From Streptomyces sp. NBC_00286 (GTDB lineage Bacteria; Actinomycetota; Actinomycetes; Streptomycetales; Streptomycetaceae), in NCBI RefSeq assembly GCF_036173125.1, contig NZ_CP108054.1, positions 496,001 to 560,000 of the forward strand: a stretch of 64,000 bases of DNA. Reading direction: 5' to 3'. Positions 38,170 through 46,546 of the stretch are shown piece after piece (within the stretch, counting starts at the first letter, position 1; each line of letters starts with the position of its first letter). The notes under the pieces are model-generated. The model was given only the letters and a program-made list of their open reading frames with translations. It did not search any database and was not told where the DNA came from. Position numbers and translations under genes: made by a program.

Positions 38170-38769
38170 TCACATCGCAGATTCCCCCTCGTCGGTATGG
38201 CGAACGCAGGAAGCGACGACCACGAAAGGCCAGAGGGACTGGATCGAGGTCACCACGCGTTCGGCGACGCCGGCGGCACCATGACGGTTCATTTCAAGTA
38301 CGAACCATGCCGCCGTGACAGTCATCAGGGCGGTCGCCGCGAAAGAGGGCGCGGGCCGGAGCCCCCAGGGCGCGCCCCTTCGGCGATCGGCTGCCAGAAC
38401 CGGCCACACCGCCAGGAGAGCGAATCCGGCCCCGGCGATGAAGCCGTGACGTAGCGAACCTCCACTGCTCGGCGCCGGGAACAGCGCCACGGCCAGGGTC
38501 ACCGCTCCCCCGCCGGCCAGCGCCACACGACCGGCGAGTGCGGCCGCGCGCAGCCCCCAGGCGGTCAGCAGGTGGCAGGCGCCCAGGGCGAGCAGCCCTG
38601 CGGTCATCACCCAGGATCCGGCGGCCCCGTACGCGGCCAGGACGCTGATCGTCTGGCTGACGGGGTCGTAGGCGGGCCCCTCCAGCACCGCCGCGATCGC
38701 CCAGCCTCCGGCCAGTAGGACGGGCGCACACCCCGACGAGAGCAAGGCCCACCTAGGAACAATTCGCAT
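38170..38769 (-). CDS. DUF998 family membrane protein
   Basis: This 199-residue protein has about six membrane segments (for example LLSSGCAPVLLAGGWAIAAV, MTAGLLALGACHLLTAWGL, GFALLAVWPVLAA). The early YDPVSQTISVLAAYGAAGSW motif is typical of DUF998. Function is unknown. The ATG was used; a TTG one codon earlier is possible. It converges on the isomerase pseudogene. Confidence 0.85.
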   Translation of the reverse strand: MRIVPRWALLSSGCAPVLLAGGWAIAAVLEGPAYDPVSQTISVLAAYGAAGSWVMTAGLLALGACHLLTAWGLRAAALAGRVALAGGGAVTLAVALFPAPSSGGSLRHGFIAGAGFALLAVWPVLAADRRRGAPWGLRPAPSFAATALMTVTAAWFVLEMNRHGAAGVAERVVTSIQSLWPFVVVASCVRHTDEGESAM

Positions 38770-38884
38770 CAAGACACCGTAAAACGCCCATCCGGGAAGA
38801 TACGGTTCCTGTCCCGGTCAGTCCCGCCTCTTCACTTCCGGCACTTCCGGCACCCTTGGCACTTCCGGTACCTCCGGTACGGAG

Positions 38885-39337
38885 TCACCCGCACCCCGAG
38901 GCAAAGGCCGCCCACACCGTGTTCCCCCCGGTGAGAACGGAGCGCTCGGCGCCCCACGCGTCCGCGAAGTGCTCCACGAGTAACAGTCCACGGCCGCCTT
39001 CGTCCTCCGGGCTCGGGTCGCGTGGGGGCAGGGTCCGCGCCGTGAGGCCCTCGTCGTGCACTTCGAGGTGGAGCAGCCGGTCCGCGGTGAGGCCGGCGCA
39101 GCAGAGGATCCGCGCACTGGGAGTGTGGCGTATCGCGTTCGTGACCAGCTCGGAAAGGATCAGGAGCGCGTCCTCGCGCACCTGCTCGGGCAGTCGCCAG
39201 GTGCGCAGCCGCTCGCCCATTACGCGCCGGGCTTCACCGACGCCGGCCGGGCATGCCTTGAGTTCGAGCCAGTGGACCCTGGACGGGGCGGTGCCGGCCA
39301 GGAGTTGGGGGGAGGGAGGGGACGTAAGGGAGGGCAC
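38885..39337 (-). CDS. RsbW-type ATP-binding regulatory protein (first cassette)
   Basis: This 150-residue single-domain HATPase has the N-box LILSELVTNAIRHT and the G-box DEGGRGLLLVEHFADAWG. Proteins of this type in Streptomyces are anti-sigma-like kinases that often sit beside XRE-DUF5753/DUF397 genes. It is divergent from such a pair here. The predicted start is a GTG. A second copy of the same arrangement is at 53664-55279. Confidence 0.85.
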   Translation of the reverse strand: MPSLTSPPSPQLLAGTAPSRVHWLELKACPAGVGEARRVMGERLRTWRLPEQVREDALLILSELVTNAIRHTPSARILCCAGLTADRLLHLEVHDEGLTARTLPPRDPSPEDEGGRGLLLVEHFADAWGAERSVLTGGNTVWAAFASGCG

Positions 39338-39673
39338 GGTGGTCGCCTTCCGTCAGGGGACGGGTAGTGCGAGGAGCTGAGGGGGGAGCCTCACCGGGCC
39401 GACGTGGGGGTCGTCCGGTGTGGCAGCTGGTGCCCGATTCGACCGTGATGCACGTCAACTCCCGGATCGCGTCCGGGAGTTGATGAGTGTCATCGCGGTC
39501 GGTGAGATCGGTCATGGTGACACTATGCTGCCCGGTCCGTTCAAGCTGCAACCTCCTGCCTGATAATTTCAGGAGGCCGGTATCCGGCTGGCGTCATCAC
39601 CAAGTCGCTGTCACACTCATGCCGGTGACACTCCTTCAGCTCCGCCGGTGACACTCACTCAGGAGGTAAGACC
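39338..39673. promoter_or_regulatory. Divergent control region of the first HATPase/XRE cassette
   Basis: This is a 336-base intergenic region. It contains an 11-base perfect inverted repeat (39456-39482) and three GGTGACAC octamers (39516, 39624 and 39647). The last two form 13-base direct repeats GCCGGTGACACTC spaced 23 bases apart, close to two helical turns. No convincing gene lies within it. Confidence 0.65.
39456..39482. repeat. Perfect 11-base inverted repeat in the cassette promoter region
   Basis: CAACTCCCGGA and TCCGGGAGTTG face each other around TCGCG. It is about 120 bases upstream of the HATPase start and could be an operator or a leader hairpin of its transcript. Confidence 0.6.
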
Positions 39674-40546
39674 GTGAGCGAAGCCCGTTCGGGCGCCGGC
39701 AGCGGCGCTCCCACCGTTCTGCGCATGATCCTCGGCAAGCGGCTGCAGGACCTGCGGCTGAGCGCCGGGGTGTCGCTGGACGAGGCGGCCAAGGCCCTGC
39801 GGGTGAAGCCGTTGACGATTCGGCGGCTGGAGAAGGCCGAGGTCAGCCTCAAGATCCTGTACGTGGAGCTGCTGCTGCAGACGTACGGGGTCGACCGGCA
39901 GGAGATCGACGAGTTCATCGAGCTGGCCGAAAAGGCCAACCGGCCTGGCTGGTGGCACCGCTACCGCGATGTGCTGCCCGGCTGGTTCACCGCCTACGTC
40001 AGCCTGGAGAGCGGCGCCAGGACCCTGCGTACGTACGAGCCCCACTACGTCACGGGCCTGCTGCAGACCCGCGGGTACGCCCGGGCCGTACTGCGCGCCG
40101 GCTTTCCCAACGACAGCGACGAGGAACTCGAGCGGAGAGTCGATCTGCGCCTGCGCAGACAGAGCCTGCTGACGAAGCCTGCGGCGCCCACCCTGTGGGT
40201 GGTGATGGAAGAGGCCGTACTGCACCGGGTCGTCGGCGGTCCTGAAGTGATGCGCGAGCAGATCGACGCGCTGCTGGCGGCGGCCGAGATGGAGCATGTC
40301 AGCCTCGACATCGTGCCGTTCAGCGCGGGCGCGCACACCGGAGCGTTCGCCGCCTTCACCTACTTCCGTTTCGACGAGCCGGAGTTGCCGGACATCGTCT
40401 ACACCGAGCTTCTCTCCGGTGCCGTCTACCTCGACCAGCGCTCCGACGTGTCCGCCCATCTCGAGGCGCACAACCGGATGTCCCTGCTGACGTCGACCAC
40501 TGAGAGCAAGGCTCTCCTGAACCGCATGCGCAAGGAGTACACATGA
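39674..40546 (+). CDS. XRE-family regulator with DUF5753 (WhiJ/Scr1-like, first cassette)
   Basis: This 290-residue protein has an N-terminal helix-turn-helix (RLQDLRLSAGVSLDEAAKAL and IRRLEKAEVS). The C-terminal DUF5753 ligand/dimer domain is recognisable from YEPHYVTGLLQTRGYARAVL and VVMEEAVLHRVVGG. AGGAGG lies upstream. Relatives such as WhiJ control development or antibiotic production in Streptomyces together with a small DUF397 partner. The next gene (DUF397) overlaps it by 4 bases. Confidence 0.92.
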   Translation: MSEARSGAGSGAPTVLRMILGKRLQDLRLSAGVSLDEAAKALRVKPLTIRRLEKAEVSLKILYVELLLQTYGVDRQEIDEFIELAEKANRPGWWHRYRDVLPGWFTAYVSLESGARTLRTYEPHYVTGLLQTRGYARAVLRAGFPNDSDEELERRVDLRLRRQSLLTKPAAPTLWVVMEEAVLHRVVGGPEVMREQIDALLAAAEMEHVSLDIVPFSAGAHTGAFAAFTYFRFDEPELPDIVYTELLSGAVYLDQRSDVSAHLEAHNRMSLLTSTTESKALLNRMRKEYT

Positions 40547-40794
40547 GCAGCACCGGCAGCGGTACCTACAACGGCATGCCCGCGACGGCCCTCGGTGAGC
40601 AGGGCTGGGAGTGCCCGTGGAGCGGTACCAGCGGCGGGCAGTGCGTGGAGACGAAGCGGCTCGCCGACGGCCGGGTGGCCTTTCGGCAGTCGACGGATCC
40701 CGCCGGTCCCGCGCTGATCTACACGCCGGAGGAGTTCAGCGCGTTCGTCACGGGGATCAAGAACGGGCTCGCCGATCACCTGACGAAGAGCTGA
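40543..40794 (+). CDS. DUF397 small partner protein (first cassette)
   Basis: This 83-residue protein overlaps the XRE gene (ATGA). The DUF397 pattern is seen in CVETKRLADGRVAFRQSTDP, followed by YTPEEFSAFVTGIKNG. DUF397 proteins are thought to antagonise their cognate XRE regulator. It is longer at the N-terminus than the copy at 55088. Confidence 0.88.
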   Translation: MSSTGSGTYNGMPATALGEQGWECPWSGTSGGQCVETKRLADGRVAFRQSTDPAGPALIYTPEEFSAFVTGIKNGLADHLTKS

Positions 40795-40875
40795 ACCAGG
40801 ACAGCGACAAGCAGCACCCGTACCAGCCTCCCCCAACCTGGCCGGCATGCCGAAGCACACCTCTGAAGGGACACG

Positions 40876-41706
40876 ATGACCTCCCCCCACACCGCGCGGC
40901 ACATCGACACCAGCAGGCCACACTCGGCCCGCATGTACGACTACTACCTCGGCGGCAAAGACCACTTCGACGTCGACAAGGAGGCTGCCGAGCGGGTCGC
41001 GGCGGCGTACCCCGGCATCTTCGTGTGCGCCAGGGAGAACCGCGCCTTCATGCACCGCGCCACCCGTGTCCTCGCCCGGGAGCACGGCATCCGGCAGTGG
41101 CTCGACATAGGCACCGGCATCCCGACCGAGCCCAATCTGCATCAGGTGGCGCAGGCCGTCGTCCCGCAGGCCAGGGTCGTGTACGCGGACAATGACCCGC
41201 TCGTCCTCAAGTACGCCGAGAGGCTGATGCACAGCGCCCCCGAGGGCCGTACGACCTATATCGAGGCAGACGTCAACGAGCCCGAAACGCTCCTGAACGC
41301 CCCCGAGTTGGCCGAAGTCCTCGACCTGTCCGAGCCGGTCGCGCTGTCCCTCAACGCCCTCATGCACTTCGTCCCCGACGCCCAGAACCCGTACGGGATC
41401 GTCGACCGCCTCATGAGCGTCCTCCCCTCGGGCAGCGCCCTCGCCCTGACTCACTGCACTCCGGACTTCGACCCCACGACGTGGGCGAACGTCACGAAGA
41501 TCTACACCACCGCCGGAACCCCCGTGCAGTTCCGCGCCAAGACCGACGTCGCCCGCTTCTTCGACGGCCTCGACCTCCTCTCCCCCGGCATCACCCTCGG
41601 CCACCGCTGGCGTCCGGAGGCCGCGGACGACAGCACCGAGGGCCCCATGCCGGAGCCCACGGACGCCGAGGTCAGCCTCTGGGCAGGGGTGGGCATCAAG
41701 CCGTAG
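40876..41706 (+). CDS. PF04672-type SAM-dependent methyltransferase
   Basis: This 276-residue protein has the family hallmarks MYDYYLGGKDHFDVD, WLDIGTGIPTEPNLHQV and VYADNDPLVLKYAERL. This family is greatly expanded in Streptomyces, frequently next to XRE-DUF5753/DUF397 genes; its substrates are unknown. It lies 81 bases after the DUF397 gene and may belong to the same regulon. Confidence 0.9.
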   Translation: MTSPHTARHIDTSRPHSARMYDYYLGGKDHFDVDKEAAERVAAAYPGIFVCARENRAFMHRATRVLAREHGIRQWLDIGTGIPTEPNLHQVAQAVVPQARVVYADNDPLVLKYAERLMHSAPEGRTTYIEADVNEPETLLNAPELAEVLDLSEPVALSLNALMHFVPDAQNPYGIVDRLMSVLPSGSALALTHCTPDFDPTTWANVTKIYTTAGTPVQFRAKTDVARFFDGLDLLSPGITLGHRWRPEAADDSTEGPMPEPTDAEVSLWAGVGIKP

Positions 41707-41723
41707 CGCTTTCTGCCCGACCG

Positions 41724-42122
41724 TCAGGAGGAGTCGCCGGGCCGGAGGGCCGCGAGCAGGCGTGGTGGGGCCTGGAGTGCTGTGCGTTGCATCAGGTCCA
41801 AGACGCCGTGCGTACCCGCCAATTCCGAGCCGCCGCCGGCCCGGCCGGGGCCGCCGTGCCGCAGGGCAGGGAGTGGGGAGCCCGTGGCCGGTTGTCTGCG
41901 CCATGTTCGCCGAGTCCATCAGGTGCAGTCGTCCGTGCCAGGGGGCCGCTGCCTGGAGGAAGGCGGTGGTCCAGGTGAGGTCGTCGCTGACGAGGGAGGC
42001 CGCGAGGCTGCCGCGGCCGCGCGCCACCAGGTCCGTCGCATGGGCCGTGTCGCGGTACGCCAGGACTGTCGCCGTCGGTCTGAAGGGTTCGACCTCGTGG
42101 GGTGCGGCGGCGTCCGGGCCGG
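41724..42122 (-). pseudogene. paaZ C-terminal remnant (phenylacetate ring-opening enzyme)
   Basis: Minus-strand frames give TGPDAAAPHEVEPFRPTATV, then AHATDLVARGRGSLAASLVS and [19 protein letters not shown]. After a frameshift near 41860 comes [20 protein letters not shown] before a stop at 41724. This is the end of the aldehyde-dehydrogenase part of PaaZ-type proteins. Its front is missing; the fragment abuts the 3' end of the XRE-cupin gene. No other paa gene is present. Confidence 0.75.
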
Positions 42123-42707
42123 TCAGATGTTGGAAGCGGGGCCGGGCGGCAGATGGACCGTCATGATCAGGTGGCAGGTCTCCGTGCCCGTGCCGCGGTA
42201 GGTGTGAGAGGTCTCGCCGTCGAACGTGGCGGTCTGTCCGGCTTCCACGGTGTGTTCCGTGCCGTCGACGATCAGGGTCATACGGCCGGAGGTGACGCTG
42301 ACGGTTTCTACAACTCCGGCCTGGTGGGGGTGACTTGGGTACTCCTCGTCCGGTTCCAGTTGCCAGCGCCAGACCTCGACGGGGGCAGGGCCTGAGGTCG
42401 TCAGCATGAGGCGGGCCTCGCTCCCCCGTTCTCCGGTCCACAGGGGGGCCACGGTGTCGGCGGCCACGACGCGGACACGGCCCTCGGGCGGGCCCTGCAT
42501 CAGGGCGGACACCGAGATGCCGAGAGTGTCGGCCAGCCGGACCAGGGTGGCGAGGTTGGGATTGCCCTGGGCCTTCTCCAGTGCCACCAGAGCTCCCTTG
42601 CTGACCTGGGATCGACGGCTGAGTTCCTCCAGGGACAGGCCTGCCCGGGTGCGGGCCGCCCGGACGTTGTGCGCGACCGTCCGCAGGGCTGCGGCTGTCT
42701 CGGCCAT
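42123..42707 (-). CDS. XRE-family regulator with C-terminal cupin domain
   Basis: This 194-residue protein starts at an ATG behind GGAG. Residues 10-65 are a helix-turn-helix (LSLEELSRRSQVSKGALVAL). The cupin barrel follows (EPDEEYPSHPHQAGVVETV, then GRMTLIVDGTEHTVEAGQTA). Such regulators sense small ligands. It is divergent from a B3/B4-domain gene, a pairing seen in many actinomycetes. Two 18-base direct repeats lie between the genes. Confidence 0.9.
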   Translation of the reverse strand: MAETAAALRTVAHNVRAARTRAGLSLEELSRRSQVSKGALVALEKAQGNPNLATLVRLADTLGISVSALMQGPPEGRVRVVAADTVAPLWTGERGSEARLMLTTSGPAPVEVWRWQLEPDEEYPSHPHQAGVVETVSVTSGRMTLIVDGTEHTVEAGQTATFDGETSHTYRGTGTETCHLIMTVHLPPGPASNI

Positions 42708-42752
42708 CTGATCTCCATCCTCGCCACTGGTCGCCGGCCACTTCAATGCACC

Positions 42753-42813
42753 GTGCGGTCGGTCGGTTGACACGGGACGGTCATTGCGTTGTACGGTGCG
42801 GTCGTTCGGTTGA
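42753..42813. promoter_or_regulatory. Two 18-base direct repeats (candidate XRE-cupin operators)
   Basis: GTGCGGTCGGTCGGTTGA (42753-42770) and GTGCGGTCGTTCGGTTGA (42796-42813) differ at one position and start 43 bases apart, close to four helical turns. They lie in the divergent promoter region and are likely operator sites for the adjacent regulator. Confidence 0.65.
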
Positions 42814-42967
42814 TAGTAGAGGATGCGCTGCGATCGCTCTGCTGCCGACCCTGGGCAGCCCGCACAGACCAGGTAGCGCCGCCGCCTGGACCGTATCGGC
42901 GCCTGGAAACCCTGACCCCGCCCCACCACCGCCCAAGCCCGGACGCAGGAAACGGAAAACCCCGCCC

Positions 42968-43675
42968 ATGCCCGCCTTCCGCATCACCCCCACCGTCGCG
43001 GACGCCTTCCCCGACACCCTCATCGCCCTGGTCATCGCCTCCGGCCTGCGCGGCCGTGAACCCTGGCCGCACACCACCGCGGCCCTGGAAGACCTGGAGC
43101 AGCAGCTCGCCGAGGGCACTTGGCAGCCCGCCGAAGAGACCGACCCCCGCATCGAGGCCTGGCACACCGCCTACCGCTCCTTCGGCACCAACCCCCGCCG
43201 CATCCGCCCCAGCGTGGACGCGCTCGGCCGCCGCCTCGCCAAGAAGGGCAGCCTGCCGCGCATCAATCCGCCGGTCGACTCCTACAACGCCGTCTCCGTA
43301 CGGCACGGCCTGCCCGCCGGCGCCTTCGATCTGGACCACGTCACCGGCGACGTCGACATCCGATACGCCGACGGCACCGAGTCCTTCACCCCGCTCGGCG
43401 AACCCGACACGGTCGAGAACCCCAAGCCCGGCGAGATCATCTACGCGGACACCACCGGCGTCCTGACCCGCCACTGGAACCACCGCGACGCCCACCGAAC
43501 CCGCGTCACCGAGGACTCCACCCACGTCGCCTTCGTCCTCGAAACCCTCCACGCCACCCGCGACGGCGACCTCCTCAAGCTCGCGGCAGAGGAACTACAG
43601 GCCCTGCTAGCCCCGCACGCCACACAGACGGCCGTACACCACCTCAGCCCGGCACAGCCCCAGGCCACCACCTGA
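42968..43675 (+). CDS. Stand-alone B3/B4 (tRNA-editing-like) domain protein
   Basis: This 235-residue protein matches the B3/B4 domain of phenylalanyl-tRNA synthetase beta: WHTAYRSFGTNPRRIRPSVD, LPRINPPVDSYNAVSVRHGL and PAGAFDLDHVTGD. In the synthetase this domain removes mischarged tyrosine. Free-standing versions are common but little studied; a trans-editing or amino-acid-binding role is inference. The ATG has only a weak ribosome-binding site. Expression is presumably under the divergent XRE-cupin regulator. Confidence 0.88.
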   Translation: MPAFRITPTVADAFPDTLIALVIASGLRGREPWPHTTAALEDLEQQLAEGTWQPAEETDPRIEAWHTAYRSFGTNPRRIRPSVDALGRRLAKKGSLPRINPPVDSYNAVSVRHGLPAGAFDLDHVTGDVDIRYADGTESFTPLGEPDTVENPKPGEIIYADTTGVLTRHWNHRDAHRTRVTEDSTHVAFVLETLHATRDGDLLKLAAEELQALLAPHATQTAVHHLSPAQPQATT

Positions 43676-43710
43676 GCCGGCCGTCGACCACGATTCAGTG
43701 CTGCAGGCTG

Positions 43711-43849
43711 TCCCGCGACGACCCCGTCGCGGGTGCGGGCGGTGGTGGGGGTGCCACGGTCGTGCTCGGCGACCTTGACCGCGGGGTACGGTCCGCCGTC
43801 GCTTCCCGACGGCAGGCCGTACAGGTGCAGCCCCTCGTCCAGACCAGGG
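43711..43849 (-). pseudogene. Remnant of a sarcosine oxidase/N-methyltryptophan oxidase-like FAD enzyme
   Basis: The minus strand reads GLDEGLHLYGLPSGSDGG then PYPAVKVAEHDRGTPTTA, an internal piece of the DadA/SoxA-type FAD oxidase fold. It stops abruptly where the IS end begins at about 43850. Both flanks of the original gene are lost. Confidence 0.55.
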
Positions 43850-44325
43850 CAGGGCTCCGTCAAGTTCCGTGCTTGCGTGGAGGGTTGACGATCAGGCCGG
43901 TAGGGGCGGATAGCAGAGCAGGCACGGGGGTTCGTGATCATTGCGGTGTCGAAGCCAGATGATCACGAGGACATCCCGTGCCTGCTGTTGCATCTTCCCC
44001 TATCCCTGCCGTGCTGGAGAAGCTGGGGCCGCTGGATGCGGACCGGATCGCTGACCTGGACCCCTACCTCGAATCGGTTCCGGATCCGCGCTCACGCCGG
44101 GGCCGGCGGCGCAGCCCCAAGCCGGTCACTCTCAGACGCGTCCTTCAGGCACTTGACGGCGACGCCCTGGACCAGGCTGTGGGCGCCTACCTGGCCGACC
44201 GGCACCGCATCACCGCGTCCGCGGACATGCCCGAGACCCGATCGCGGCAGATCATCGCCGTGGACGGCAAGGCCCTCAAGGGCTCAGCCCGCCTGGCCGC
44301 GCTCGAACCGCGTCGACGCCACCTC
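43850..44325 (+). mobile_element. ISAs1-family insertion sequence, internally deleted
   Basis: The left end probably starts at CAGGGCTCCGTCAAGTTCCG (about 43850), just where the FAD-oxidase remnant breaks off. The transposase frame begins at a GTG (43978) behind GAGGA. It reads YLESVPDPRSRRGRR, jumps directly to RRVLQALDGDALDQAVGAYL, and continues to RQIIAVDGKALKGSARL. About 60 residues expected between these parts are missing, and everything after the first catalytic Asp region (AVDGKALKG) is gone. The element cannot be active. No matching right end was found. Confidence 0.7.
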
Positions 44326-44479
44326 ACTCAGCGTGGCCGTGGAGATCGCCGCCCTGCCCGACATGGTCCGCGGCTACGAGTCGATCAAGGAACGCAACGT
44401 CGAGTCGTACCGCGCCGCGGTCGCCGAAGCACTCCGACGGTTCGACGAGCTCGCTTCGCCGGATCGGGGTAGCCAGTGA
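44326..44479 (+). pseudogene. Short C-terminal remnant, possibly of an indolepyruvate ferredoxin oxidoreductase
   Basis: Immediately after the truncated transposase, the frame ending at 44479 reads VAVEIAALPDMVRGYESIKE then RNVESYRAAVAEALRRFDEL. The LPD-VRGYE-IK pattern resembles the C-terminus of large 2-oxoacid/indolepyruvate ferredoxin oxidoreductases. The assignment is tentative. The fragment joins the IS without a spacer. Confidence 0.35.
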
Positions 44480-44579
44480 GCGGTCACCCTTCACCCCTCC
44501 CCGGAGGGACTTCGTTGGGACCGCCTCCTCGATCCCGGCCGTGGGAAGGTGGGAAGGCTGGTGGCGGATCTTCCGCAAA

Positions 44580-44598
44580 ACCGCCCTGGCCGGGCGGT
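44580..44598 (-). terminator. Terminator of the lipoprotein peptidase gene
   Basis: Perfect 7-base arms ACCGCCC and GGGCGGT around a 5-base loop lie 16 bases beyond the stop of the minus-strand gene. Confidence 0.6.
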
Positions 44599-44614
44599 CC
44601 GGGGCGGTTCACCC

Positions 44615-46231
44615 TCAAGTGCCCTGCGTTTCGCATGTCTCATCGCGTGCCGGGAGTTCCCCGCTGGTCAAGTACTGGTTGACCTCGTGGTCGATGCACG
44701 CATTGCCGTACTGCCCGTAGAGGCCGTGCCGGTTGGCACCTTTCAGGGTGAGTAGCTTGGAACTCGGCAGCAGCCGGTGGAGTTCAGAGCTGCTCTTGTA
44801 AGTGGTCCGCGGATCGCCGGTTGCGGCCACGATCAGCATGGCGGCGTCGTCACGCACTCGGATGGGTTTCTCCGGCGGGGTTTTCCAGAAGGCGCACGGG
44901 ACGATGTTGTTGGCGAGGGGCCCGAACAAGGGATGCGTGCGGCGGCTGGCTTCGATGTCCCGCCAGTACTGCTCGATATTGCGCGAAGCCGTGCCGTCCG
45001 CGCAGGCGAGAGCGGTCTGTACGGTGCCGAGGTTGGTGTCCTCGTCGGTCAGGAAGACCCGGAGAACCGCAGCGAACTCTGGTGTCAACGGGGCCGGTTG
45101 CCCGTCCGCGGCTTTCGCGAGGACGGAGAGCTGCCCGGCGAGGGCGTCACGGGCCGAGTCCGTGTCGTCCGAGAGTCCCATGAAGAGCAGCAGCGGCACC
45201 TGGGTGTCGTCGATTCGGAAGAGATCGGGAGCGGTCCCGACGGTCAGCGGCTTGCGTGCGGCCGCCGACATGACACGGTCGATGGTGGCCAGCACCTCGA
45301 CGCGGGTGCGGCCGAGGGAGTAGGTGCCGCGGCGTTGCGCGGCCCAGGTCGCCCAGGCGGACAGGGCCTGCTCGTTCTCCGGTTCCAGACCCTTCAGCAG
45401 TTGAGGGGTGTAGCTGCTGGGGGCGACGGACCCGTCGAGCACCATGCGGTCGAAGCGGCCGGGGAACATCTGGGTGTAGACCGTGCCCAGGTAGGTGCCG
45501 TACGAGTAGCCCAGGTAGGAGATCCTCCGTTCATCGAGCGCGCCCCGGATGACGTCCATGTCGCGAGCCGTGTTACGTGTGTTGATGTGCGGCAGCACCG
45601 ATGCGTTGGTGGCCCGGCACTTGTCGGCCAGGCTCTTTTGCAGCTCAACCTGACGATCGAAACTGGCCCGGCTGAGGCCGGCCGAGAAAAGAGCGTTGCC
45701 GATCGGCCAGCCACAGTCCAGCGGGGTGCTGCGTCCGACAAAGCGCGGATCGAATCCGATGATGTCGTAGCGGGCCCCGACTTCTCCCATCGCCGCTCGG
45801 ACGTCCGGCGGGGACGCCAGGGCAGGAACTCCAGGGCCACCGTTGTTGATCAGAATCGAGCCGATACGACGACGGGTGTCGGTGGCCTGAAGGCGCGACA
45901 TCGCCACGGGGATCGTTCGGCCTTGAGGGACTGCGTAGTCAAGCGGCACGGTCAGGTTCGCGCACTCTGCGCCGGCTTTGTCCAAGTCCTGGCCGGTGGT
46001 GTCGTCGGGGTCGTGTGCGCACTTCCCCCAAGCAAGGTGCTGATCATAGAAACGGCCGAGCCCGGGTACGGCACTGGCTGCGCTCTTGCCCGTAGAAGCC
46101 TCGCGTTCTGCAACGGTGGCTTCTGGGCTGGTGCCGGTGGCTTCTGGGCCGGCGGCGGTGCAGGCCGTGAGGCCCGCCAAAACCAGAGCCGCTGCTGCGG
46201 TACGGTACGTCGCCGCACGTATTGTGATCAT
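44615..46231 (-). CDS. Lipoprotein alpha/beta-hydrolase, tripeptidyl aminopeptidase type (TAP-like)
   Basis: This 538-residue protein has a lipoprotein signal with lipobox LTAC (Cys about residue 24). The alpha/beta-hydrolase has oxyanion motif ILINNGGPGVPAL, nucleophile motif YLGYSYGTYLG (Ser), and the C-terminal TAP domain (VPCAFWKTPPEKP, ATGDPRTTYKSSSELHRLL, ANRHGLYGQYGNACIDHEVN with the catalytic Asp and His). It resembles the mycelium-associated proteases SlpD/SlpE and Tap of Streptomyces. It probably removes tripeptides from proteins at the cell surface. CGAGGAA precedes the start. Confidence 0.9.
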   Translation of the reverse strand: MITIRAATYRTAAAALVLAGLTACTAAGPEATGTSPEATVAEREASTGKSAASAVPGLGRFYDQHLAWGKCAHDPDDTTGQDLDKAGAECANLTVPLDYAVPQGRTIPVAMSRLQATDTRRRIGSILINNGGPGVPALASPPDVRAAMGEVGARYDIIGFDPRFVGRSTPLDCGWPIGNALFSAGLSRASFDRQVELQKSLADKCRATNASVLPHINTRNTARDMDVIRGALDERRISYLGYSYGTYLGTVYTQMFPGRFDRMVLDGSVAPSSYTPQLLKGLEPENEQALSAWATWAAQRRGTYSLGRTRVEVLATIDRVMSAAARKPLTVGTAPDLFRIDDTQVPLLLFMGLSDDTDSARDALAGQLSVLAKAADGQPAPLTPEFAAVLRVFLTDEDTNLGTVQTALACADGTASRNIEQYWRDIEASRRTHPLFGPLANNIVPCAFWKTPPEKPIRVRDDAAMLIVAATGDPRTTYKSSSELHRLLPSSKLLTLKGANRHGLYGQYGNACIDHEVNQYLTSGELPARDETCETQGT

Positions 46232-46382
46232 GGCGCTGTTCCTCGGGGTGGGGCGCGCTTCAGGCGCGAGAACGAGGCGTCCAGGGCCATCGGCTGGAGA
46301 TCCATCGGCCCGGTCACCGTCTTACGCAATCGACGCTAGAAGTTGAGCGGTACACAATCACTGCAGCTCTCCGCACGATCTT

Positions 46383-46400
46383 GGTGGGGATAACCCCACC
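46383..46400. repeat. GGTGGGG-ATAA-CCCCACC inverted repeat
   Basis: Perfect 7-base arms lie in the 315-base divergent region between the lipoprotein and rhamnosidase genes. It could be an operator. No regulator is assigned. Confidence 0.35.
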
Positions 46401-46487
46401 CTGAACCCCGCCGCTCGCCCAACCTCCGCTGTCACACACCTTGTTGGGTGCCACTCGCGTACATAGCATTTCCCGGCAAGGGGAATT

Positions 46488-46501
46488 TTGAATCGTTTCA
46501 A
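46488..46501. promoter_or_regulatory. LacI-type operator TTGAATCGTTTCAA before the rhamnosidase gene
   Basis: Arms TTGAA and TTCAA around TCGT give the TGAA-N-TTCA pattern with central CG seen in LacI-family operators. It lies 46 bases before the GH78 start, a position suited to repression. Confidence 0.55.
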
Positions 46502-46546
46502 GCACAGCTTCGTTGTCCGCGGCGACACAGCGAGCGAGGAACGCGC

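Noticed and set aside
39234..39551. Possible small gene MTDLTDRDDTHQLPDAIREL upstream of the HATPase
   Set aside because: It overlaps the HATPase start by 100 bases, has no ribosome-binding site and becomes low-complexity; it is more likely chance within the control region.
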